From Streptomyces sp. SID8374 (GTDB taxonomy: Bacteria; Actinomycetota; Actinomycetes; Streptomycetales; Streptomycetaceae): a stretch of DNA of 64,000 nucleotides. Both the position numbers and the translations under genes were made by a program. Every line of letters begins with the position of its first letter. Position 1 is the first letter of the stretch. The notes below the pieces were generated by a model. That model did no database searches and was not told the DNA's origin. It saw only the letters and a list, made by a program, of their open reading frames with translations. Where the stretch lies: assembly GCF_009865135.1 (NCBI RefSeq), contig NZ_WWGH01000002.1:744001-808000 (forward strand), read 5' to 3'. This document shows, piece after piece, positions 17,727-24,541 of this stretch.

Positions 17727-18515
17727 GTGCCTCCCGCCGACGCGCCCGCGGCATCGGACGCGGTGCCTCCCGAACCGGCCGACGTGGACCCCGATCCACG
17801 CCCCGGGCCCAGGGACCCGGGCACCGCCGCCGTGCCCTCCGGCACCGGCACCGAGGACACCCTCGACCTGAAGCTCACCGAGGAGCTCCTCGCCCTCATC
17901 GGCGAGGACCGGAGCAGGGCGGCGGCGCGGCGTGACCCCGCCGCCGAGCTGCTCGGCGACCCGGCCACCTGGCCCGGAGCGACCACCGAGGCCGGGGTGT
18001 TCCACCTGGTCCCGGTGGTCCTGGAGCGCGATCTCGCCGTCCTCAGCCGCTGGATGAACGACCCCGCCGTCGCCGCCTTCTGGGAGCTGGCCGGACCCGA
18101 ATCCGTCACCGCCGACCATCTGCGGCCGCAGCTCGAAGGGGACGGCCGCTCCATCCCCTGCCTCGGCGTCCTCGACGGAACGCCCATGAGCTACTGGGAG
18201 ATCTACCGCGCCGACCTGGACCCGCTGGCCCGCCACTACCCCGCCCGTCTCCACGACACGGGTATCCACCTGCTCATCGGGGGCGTGAAGAACCGGGGGA
18301 GGGGCGTGGGCACCACCCTGCTCCGCGCCGTCGCCGACCTCGTCCTGGACAACCTGCCGCGGTGCGGCCGGGTCGTCGCCGAGCCGGACCTGCGCAACAC
18401 CCCGTCCGTATCGGCCTTCCTGAGCGCCGGATTCCGCTTCTCCGCGGAAGTGGACCTCCCCGACAAACGTGCCGCCCTCATGATCCGCGACCGAACGTAC
18501 CGTGATCACCTGTGA
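17727..18515 (+). CDS. GNAT acyltransferase of the siderophore operon (IucB/AlcB type)
   Basis: A 262-residue protein with about 80 acidic, low-complexity N-terminal residues, then a GNAT domain starting FHLVPVVLERDLAVLSRWMNDP. The core resembles siderophore acyltransferases such as IucB and RhbD: YWEIYRADLDPLARHYPA, DTGIHLLIGG, then the acyl-CoA loop NRGRGVGTTLLRAV and EPDLRNTPSVSAFLSAGF. These normally acylate an N-hydroxy-diamine, but no N-monooxygenase gene is in this operon, so the amine acceptor is unclear. The start is the GTG at 17727, preceded by GAGAGGAGAG. Confidence 0.85.
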   Translation: MPPADAPAASDAVPPEPADVDPDPRPGPRDPGTAAVPSGTGTEDTLDLKLTEELLALIGEDRSRAAARRDPAAELLGDPATWPGATTEAGVFHLVPVVLERDLAVLSRWMNDPAVAAFWELAGPESVTADHLRPQLEGDGRSIPCLGVLDGTPMSYWEIYRADLDPLARHYPARLHDTGIHLLIGGVKNRGRGVGTTLLRAVADLVLDNLPRCGRVVAEPDLRNTPSVSAFLSAGFRFSAEVDLPDKRAALMIRDRTYRDHL

Positions 18516-18575
18516 ACATCGCTCCGCACCGTCCACACCGCTCGAACCCCATCGGTTCCACCCGGAGGAGTCCCC

Positions 18576-20492
18576 GTGCCGACATATCCCGCGAGCCATG
18601 ATTCAGCCGACCCCCACCCCCTGCTCAGCCCCCCGGAGCTGAACCGGCAGGTCTGGGACCGGGCGGCAGCGCGGCTGCTCGCCAAGATGCTCGGCGAGTT
18701 CGCGTACGAGGAGATCATCGAGCCCGAACGCCGACCCGGCGACGGCCGCCTCCACTCCCTGCGCCTCGACGACGGTACGGAGCTACGCTTCTCGGCCCGC
18801 CGGGGCGTCTACGGAAGCTGGCGCGTCGACCCCGACTCGATCGAGTCCGTCCACCGCCCCGCGACCGCCCCTTCCAACGGCGCTTCCCCGCACGCCGGTT
18901 CACCCTCGCGCAACGCGTCCTCCAACGGCTCCTCCGAGGGGACCCGCCCGTTCCGCGACCCGCTGCGGTTCCTCGCCAGCGCGAGCGGCCTCCTCGGACT
19001 CGACGGAGCCACCCTCGGCCACCTCATCCGCGAGCTGACCCTCACGCTCTCCGCCGACGCCCGCCTCGACCACACCGCCCTCACCGCGGCCCAGCTCGCC
19101 GATGTCGGCTACGCCGAGCTCGAAGGCCACCAGACCGGCCACCCCTGGCTGGTGGCGAGCAAGGGGCGGCTCGGCTTCTCCGCCGCCGACGCGGCCCGCT
19201 TCACGCCCGAGACCCGCAGCCCCCTCCAGCTGCCGTGGATCGCCGTGAGCACCCGCATCGCGCAGTACCGGGGCGTGGGCCGCCTCACCACCCCCGAGCA
19301 CCTCTACGCCGAAGAACTCGACCCTTCCGTCCGCGCCTCGTTCGCCGCCGAACTGCACGCCCGGGGGATCGACCCCGAGAGCTATCTCTACCTCCCCGTA
19401 CACCCCTGGCAGTGGGACGAATGGATCGTTCCGCTCTTCGCCCCCGCCATCGCCGACGGGGACATCGTGGCCCTTCACACCGACGGCGACGCGCGCCTCG
19501 CCCAGCAGTCCGTGCGCACCTTCGCCAATGTGGCCCGCCCCGACCGGCACACCGTGAAGCTGCCGCTCTCCATCCTCAACACCCTGGTCTGGCGCGGCCT
19601 GCCGACCGAGCGGACCCTCGCCGCCCCCGCCGTCACCGCCTGGGTCCAGGGCCTGTGCGAGTCCGACCCGTTCCTGCGTGACACGTGCCGGGTCATCCTC
19701 CTCGGCGAGGTCGCCTCCGTCGCCGTGGAACACCCGCTCTACGACCACCTCCCCGAAGCCCCGTACCAGTACAAGGAAATCCTCGGCGCGATCTGGCGGG
19801 AGCCGCTGCCGCCCCGCCTCGCACCCGGCGAACGCGCCCGCACGCTCGCCTCCCTCCTCCATACGGACCCGGCGGGCCGCGCGTTCACCGCCGAGCTCGT
19901 GGAGCGCTCCGGGCTCGCCCCGGCCGCCTGGCTGACCCGCCTCTTCGCCGCCCTGCTGCCGCCGCTCCTGCACTTCCTCTACCGCTACGGCACGGTCTTC
20001 TCCCCGCACGGCGAGAACGCCATCGTCGTCTTCGACGAGAACGACGTGCCGGTACGCCTCGCGATCAAGGACTTCGTCGACGACGTCAACATCAGCGCCC
20101 ACCCGCTGCCGGAGCACGACACCATGCCCGAGGAGGTGCGCACGGTCCTCCTCACCGAGGAGCCGTCCTTCCTCACCCAGTTCATCCACTCCGGTCTCTT
20201 CGTCGGCGTCTTCCGCTATCTGTCGCCGCTCTGCGAGGAGCAGCTCGGCGTGAGCGAGGACGAGTTCTGGTCACTCGTCCGGGCGGAGATCGTCCGCCAC
20301 CACGCCCGCTTCCCGGAACTCAAGGAGCGGTTCGAGCTGTTCGACATGCTCACTCCCGAGATCGAACGGCTCTGTCTCAACCGCAACCGGCTGCACGTGG
20401 ACGGCTACCGCGACCGCTCCAGCCGCCCGCACGCGGCGATCCACGGCACCGTTCCCAACCCGCTGCACCCCGCCGCCCGGATCCGGGAGTGA
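18576..20492 (+). CDS. second IucA/IucC-type NIS siderophore synthetase
   Basis: A 638-residue NIS synthetase, of normal length apart from a short Ser/Asn-rich insert near residue 95-115. Signature segments: LEGHQTGHPWLVASKGRLGFSAAD (ATP site), YLYLPVHPWQWDEWI, SVRTFANVARPDRHTVKLPLSI, and the FhuF-like half with YGTVFSPHGENAIVVFDEND and KDFVDDVNIS. It is the last gene of the operon; two different synthetases imply two successive condensations on a dicarboxylate such as citrate. The GTG start follows GGAGG (CCCGGAGGAGTCCCCGTG). Confidence 0.9.
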   Translation: MPTYPASHDSADPHPLLSPPELNRQVWDRAAARLLAKMLGEFAYEEIIEPERRPGDGRLHSLRLDDGTELRFSARRGVYGSWRVDPDSIESVHRPATAPSNGASPHAGSPSRNASSNGSSEGTRPFRDPLRFLASASGLLGLDGATLGHLIRELTLTLSADARLDHTALTAAQLADVGYAELEGHQTGHPWLVASKGRLGFSAADAARFTPETRSPLQLPWIAVSTRIAQYRGVGRLTTPEHLYAEELDPSVRASFAAELHARGIDPESYLYLPVHPWQWDEWIVPLFAPAIADGDIVALHTDGDARLAQQSVRTFANVARPDRHTVKLPLSILNTLVWRGLPTERTLAAPAVTAWVQGLCESDPFLRDTCRVILLGEVASVAVEHPLYDHLPEAPYQYKEILGAIWREPLPPRLAPGERARTLASLLHTDPAGRAFTAELVERSGLAPAAWLTRLFAALLPPLLHFLYRYGTVFSPHGENAIVVFDENDVPVRLAIKDFVDDVNISAHPLPEHDTMPEEVRTVLLTEEPSFLTQFIHSGLFVGVFRYLSPLCEEQLGVSEDEFWSLVRAEIVRHHARFPELKERFELFDMLTPEIERLCLNRNRLHVDGYRDRSSRPHAAIHGTVPNPLHPAARIRE

Positions 20493-20530
20493 CCGCCGTT
20501 GTCAGTGGTGCGCCGTAGGGTGGTCGGGCT

Positions 20531-22501
20531 ATGACGAAGCCATCCCTCCCCGAGCTCCTGCACGCCGCCGTCACCGCCGTCGGCGGTACGGAGCGCCCCG
20601 GCCAGGCCGCCATGGCCGAGGCCGTCGCCGAGGCGGTCGACGACCAATCCCACCTGCTCGTCCAGGCCGGCACCGGCACGGGCAAGTCCCTCGGCTACCT
20701 GGTGCCCGCGCTGGCGCACGGGGAGCGGGTCGTCGTGGCCACGGCCACCCTCGCCCTCCAGCGCCAGCTGGTGGAGCGGGACCTGCCGCGCACGGTGGAG
20801 GCCCTGCACCCGCTGCTGCGCCGCCGCCCGCAGTACGCGATGCTCAAGGGCCGGTCGAACTACCTCTGCCTCCACCGGCTCCATGAAGGGGCCCCGCAGG
20901 ACGAGGAGGAGGGGCTCTTCGACCAGTTCGAGGCGGCGGCGCCCTCCAGCAAGCTGGGCCAGGACCTGCTGCGGCTGCGGGACTGGTCGGACGAGACGGA
21001 GACCGGCGACCGGGACGACCTCACCCCCGGCGTCTCCGACCGGGCCTGGGCGCAGATCTCGGTCTCCTCGCGCGAGTGCCTGGGCGCGACGAAGTGTGCG
21101 TACGGCGCCGAGTGCTTCGCCGAGGCGGCCCGCGAGCGCGCCAAGCTCGCGGATGTGGTCGTCACCAACCACGCCCTGCTCGCGATCGACGCCATCGAGG
21201 GCGCCCCGGTGCTGCCCTCGCACGAGGTGCTGATCGTGGACGAGGCGCATGAGCTGGTCTCCCGGGTGACCGGGGTCGCCACCGGCGAGCTGACCCCGGC
21301 GCAGGTCAACCGGGCGGTCCGCCGGGCGGCGAAGCTGGTCAACGAGAAGGCCGCCGACGCGCTCCAGACCGCCGCCGAGGGGTTCGAGCGGGTGATGGAG
21401 CTGGCGCTCCCGGGGCGGCTGGAGGAGGTGCCCGAGGATCTCGGGTACGCGCTGATGGCGCTGCGGGACGCGGCCCGTACGGTGATCTCCGCGATCGGCG
21501 CCACCCGGGACAAGTCAGTCGAGGACGAGAACGCCGTCCGCAAGCAGGCCCTGGCCTCGGTCGAGTCCATCCACGGGGTCGCCGAGCGCATCACCCAGGG
21601 CTCGGAGTACGACGTCGTCTGGTACGAGCAGCACGACCGGTTCGGCGCCTCGGTGCGGGTCGCCCCGCTCTCCGTCTCCGGGCTGCTGCGCGAGAAGCTC
21701 TTCACGGAGCGCTCGGTGGTCCTGACCTCGGCCACGCTGAAGCTCGGCGGGGACTTCAACGGGGTGGGCGCCTCTCTGGGGCTGGCCCCCGAGGGCACCG
21801 CGGGCGACGACATCCCGCAGTGGAAGGGGCTGGACGTCGGCTCCCCGTTCGACTACCCGAAGCAGGGCATCCTCTATGTCGCCCGGCATCTGAACACCCC
21901 GGGCCGCGAAGGCTCCCGTACGGACATGCTGGACGAGCTCGCCGAGCTGGTGGAGGCGGCGGGCGGCCGCACGCTGGGGCTGTTCTCCTCCATGCGCGGG
22001 GCCAAGGCGGCCGCCGAGGAGCTGCGGGGAAGGCTGGACAAGCCGATCCTGCTCCAGGGCGAGGAGACCCTCGGCGAGCTGATCAAGAACTTCGCCGCCG
22101 ACCCGGAGACCTGCCTCTTCGGCACGCTCTCGCTCTGGCAGGGCGTGGATGTGCCGGGGCCGAGCTGCCAGCTGGTGGTCATGGACCGGATTCCGTTCCC
22201 CCGTCCCGACGACCCGCTGATGAGCGCACGCCAGAAGGCGGTCGAGGAGGCCGGCGGCAACGGGTTCATGGCGGTGGCCGCCACCCACTCCGCGCTGCTG
22301 ATGGCCCAGGGCGCGGGCCGCCTCGTCCGGGCCACGGGCGACAAGGGCGTCGTCGCCGTGCTGGACCCGCGCCTCGCCAACGCGCGGTACGGCAGCTATC
22401 TGCGCGCCTCGATGCCGGACTTCTGGTACACCACGGACCGCAACCAGGCCCGCCGCTCGCTCGCCGCGATCGACGCCCTGGCCAAGGCGGACGGCAAGTA
22501 G
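20531..22501 (+). CDS. DinG/XPD-family ATP-dependent DNA helicase
   Basis: A 656-residue superfamily 2 helicase. Motif I is QAGTGTGKSLGYLVPAL, motif II (DEAH) is LIVDEAHEL, and the C-terminal motifs include LFSSMRGAKAAAEEL, GTLSLWQGVDVPG and AQGAGRLVRATGDKGVVAVLDPR. Four Cys in the region 115-205 (NYLCLH, RECLGATKCAYGAECF) fit the Fe-S cluster of XPD/DinG enzymes. These unwind 5' to 3' and process R-loops and damaged forks. No SOS box is visible upstream, although lexA is its convergent neighbour. Confidence 0.9.
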   Translation: MTKPSLPELLHAAVTAVGGTERPGQAAMAEAVAEAVDDQSHLLVQAGTGTGKSLGYLVPALAHGERVVVATATLALQRQLVERDLPRTVEALHPLLRRRPQYAMLKGRSNYLCLHRLHEGAPQDEEEGLFDQFEAAAPSSKLGQDLLRLRDWSDETETGDRDDLTPGVSDRAWAQISVSSRECLGATKCAYGAECFAEAARERAKLADVVVTNHALLAIDAIEGAPVLPSHEVLIVDEAHELVSRVTGVATGELTPAQVNRAVRRAAKLVNEKAADALQTAAEGFERVMELALPGRLEEVPEDLGYALMALRDAARTVISAIGATRDKSVEDENAVRKQALASVESIHGVAERITQGSEYDVVWYEQHDRFGASVRVAPLSVSGLLREKLFTERSVVLTSATLKLGGDFNGVGASLGLAPEGTAGDDIPQWKGLDVGSPFDYPKQGILYVARHLNTPGREGSRTDMLDELAELVEAAGGRTLGLFSSMRGAKAAAEELRGRLDKPILLQGEETLGELIKNFAADPETCLFGTLSLWQGVDVPGPSCQLVVMDRIPFPRPDDPLMSARQKAVEEAGGNGFMAVAATHSALLMAQGAGRLVRATGDKGVVAVLDPRLANARYGSYLRASMPDFWYTTDRNQARRSLAAIDALAKADGK

Positions 22502-22507
22502 ATCACC

Positions 22508-22554
22508 ACGACGAAGCCCCGGGACCGCGGCAAGGCGTCCCGGGGCTTCGTCGT
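22508..22554. terminator. bidirectional terminator between the helicase gene and lexA
   Basis: Perfect 18-bp stem (left arm 22508-22525 starting ACGACGAAGCCCCGG, right arm 22537-22554) with an 11-nt loop, between convergent genes. Confidence 0.85.
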
Positions 22555-22582
22555 GTACGTGAGGTCGACCGACCGGTGCTCT

Positions 22583-23380
22583 TCACACCCGCCGCAGCAC
22601 CGCCACCACCTTGCCGAGGATCGTCGCCTCGTCACCGGGGATCGGCTGGTACGCGGCGTTGTGCGGCAGCAGCCATACGTGGCCGTCCTCGCGGCGGAAG
22701 CGCTTGACCGTCGCCTCGCCGTCCAGCATGGCGGCGACGATGTCCCCGTTCTCCGCGACGGGCTGGCGGCGCACGGTGACCCAGTCGCCGTCACAGATCG
22801 CCGCTTCGATCATCGAGTCACCGACGACCTTGAGGACGAACAGCTCACCGTCACCGACGAGCTGGCGCGGCAGCGGGAAGACGTCCTCGACCGACTCCTC
22901 GGCGAGGATCGGCCCACCGGCGGCGATCCGGCCCACCAGCGGAACGTACGACGCGGCGGGCTTCCCCGTCGTGTCGGTCGGCTGGGTGCTCGGCTGGTCC
23001 GATCCGCGCACCTCGTAGGCGCGGGGCCGGTGCGGGTCGCGCCGGAGGAAGCCCTTGCGCTCCAGCGCCATCAGCTGATGGGCGACGGACGACGTGCTGG
23101 ACAGGCCCACCGCCTGACCGATCTCCCGCATCGACGGCGGGTACCCCCGGCGCTGCACGGAGTCGCGGATGACCTCGATGACCCGCCGCTGCCGGTCCGT
23201 GAGCCCCGAGCTGTCCGCCCTGATCCCTGGCGGCCTTCCGGGCAAGGAGCGCCCGGGCCGCGTGGGCTCGGGCCCGTCCGTGTTCGTGACTGAGTCATTC
23301 ATGGCATGCACCGGCTCAAGTCGGCTCTGGGAGCGGTGGTCCCGGGCGGTGATGGTGGCACTGTCTGCGGTCGTGGTCAC
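22583..23380 (-). CDS. lexA: SOS repressor LexA
   Basis: The DNA-damage repressor, 265 residues. A disordered N-terminal extension (about 58 residues, usual in Streptomyces) precedes the winged helix: LTDRQRRVIEVIRDSV, PSMREIGQAVGLSSTSSVAHQL. The self-cleavage Ala-Gly bond is in GRIAAGGPILAEE. The S24 peptidase has the catalytic Ser in VVGDSMIEAAI and the Lys in GEATVKRF. GTG start at 23380 with GAGAGGGG upstream. An SOS box 63 bp upstream shows autoregulation. Confidence 0.96.
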   Translation of the reverse strand: MTTTADSATITARDHRSQSRLEPVHAMNDSVTNTDGPEPTRPGRSLPGRPPGIRADSSGLTDRQRRVIEVIRDSVQRRGYPPSMREIGQAVGLSSTSSVAHQLMALERKGFLRRDPHRPRAYEVRGSDQPSTQPTDTTGKPAASYVPLVGRIAAGGPILAEESVEDVFPLPRQLVGDGELFVLKVVGDSMIEAAICDGDWVTVRRQPVAENGDIVAAMLDGEATVKRFRREDGHVWLLPHNAAYQPIPGDEATILGKVVAVLRRV

Positions 23381-23442
23381 GTCGGCCCCTCTCGAATGTT
23401 CTCCCTAGCTGGACAACGGTAGTAGCTTTCGAAAGGTTGCGC

Positions 23443-23456
23443 CAAACACACGTTCG
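23443..23456 (-). promoter_or_regulatory. LexA-binding SOS box of lexA
   Basis: Read on the minus strand the site is CGAACGTGTGTTTG, a full match to the Gram-positive SOS consensus CGAACRNRYGTTYG. It lies 63-76 bp upstream of the lexA start codon. Confidence 0.85.
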
Positions 23457-23702
23457 AGTGAAAAACGAATAAAGGGCTGCCGCGATGCTTCCCGCAGGTG
23501 TATGAGCGCTGAGCCGGAGGCTCGTACGGGGTCTCGCGCCGCCCCGCCGCAGGGTGTGCCCAGTCTTTCATCCCGGGTACGCACCCCGGGCCCCCGGCGG
23601 CTCGCGGACTGCGCGATTCCCGTACCCTCTTCCCTGGCCCGCGCTCCCCCCCCGGGCCACCATCCGGGGCGCGACACGCGGTAGGGCCGAAAATGCGACG
23701 TA

Positions 23703-23749
23703 ACCCTAGATCTAGTGGTTGGATCGTCCCGGCCACCCAGAACTTGTGG
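23703..23749 (+). promoter_or_regulatory. tandem NrdR boxes upstream of nrdR-nrdJ
   Basis: Box 1 ACCCTAGATCTAGTGG (23703-23718) and box 2 CACCCAGAACTTGTGG (23734-23749) resemble the NrdR consensus acaCwAtATaTwGtgt. They are 31 bp apart, three helical turns, the spacing known for cooperative NrdR binding. They sit 115-160 bp upstream of nrdR, so the operon should be repressed by its own product when dATP is high. Confidence 0.75.
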
Positions 23750-23863
23750 TCCTGGGTTCAATCGGCCCCGGGCCATCGCCTATGCTGGGGACTGCTTCCC
23801 AGGGGCCCGCAAGGGCTTGCCGGAGAGGTTATTCAGTCGCGCTGTGAAGGAGGGTTGGGAGCC

Positions 23864-24376
23864 ATGCACTGCCCCTTCTGCAGGCACCCCGACAGCCGGG
23901 TCGTCGACAGTCGCACCACCGACGACGGGACGTCGATCCGTCGCCGCCGTCAGTGCCCCGACTGCTCCCGCCGTTTCACCACGGTGGAGACCTGCTCGCT
24001 GATGGTCGTCAAACGCAGCGGCGTGACCGAACCCTTCAGCCGTACCAAGGTCATCTCCGGCGTCCGCAAGGCATGCCAGGGCCGGCCCGTCACGGAGGAC
24101 GCCCTCGCCAAACTCGGCCAGCGGGTCGAGGAGGCGGTGCGCGCCACCGGCAGTGCCGAGCTGACCACCCACGACGTGGGTCTGGCCATACTCGGCCCCT
24201 TGCAGGAACTCGACCTCGTCGCGTACCTGCGCTTCGCGTCCGTCTACCGGGCGTTCGACTCTTTGGAAGACTTCGAGGCCGCCATCGTGGAATTGCGCGC
24301 GCAGCGGCCCACCGTGGAGGACTGCGGGAGCGGCGAGACCCTTGAGGTCCCCGCCCCTGCCATTGCCGCCGACTGA
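23864..24376 (+). CDS. nrdR: ribonucleotide reductase transcriptional repressor NrdR
   Basis: A 170-residue ATP/dATP-sensing repressor. The N-terminal zinc ribbon is MHCPFCRHPDSRVVDSR with the second Cys pair in QCPDCSRRF; the ATP-cone follows (VVKRSGVTEPFSRTKVISGVRKAC). The tail (residues 150-170) is variable. ATG at 23864 with a GAAGGAGGG site. It precedes nrdJ by 165 bp on the same strand, the standard Streptomyces nrdRJ operon, with NrdR boxes upstream. Confidence 0.95.
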   Translation: MHCPFCRHPDSRVVDSRTTDDGTSIRRRRQCPDCSRRFTTVETCSLMVVKRSGVTEPFSRTKVISGVRKACQGRPVTEDALAKLGQRVEEAVRATGSAELTTHDVGLAILGPLQELDLVAYLRFASVYRAFDSLEDFEAAIVELRAQRPTVEDCGSGETLEVPAPAIAAD

Positions 24377-24541
24377 GCGGTACCTGCCCGTCACCGTCCG
24401 GCATCACGACCGCCGGACGGCGACCGGGCGATTCAGAACCTGTTCCCGTGGCCGAGGGCGGCCCGCGGGGCGACGGACACACACTGTGCCTGGGAAGAAC
24501 TGGGCACTTCAGGGCGTTTTTGCCCACATATGGGAGGCGGC

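Noticed and set aside
15364..17799. An 811-codon minus-strand open frame
   Set aside because: Antisense shadow of the NIS synthetase; its low-complexity Gly/Arg sequence has no domain.
23501..23863. Cobalamin riboswitch upstream of nrdR-nrdJ
   Set aside because: No B12-box-like sequence is visible; the region is explained by NrdR boxes. In Streptomyces that riboswitch belongs to the nrdABS operon.
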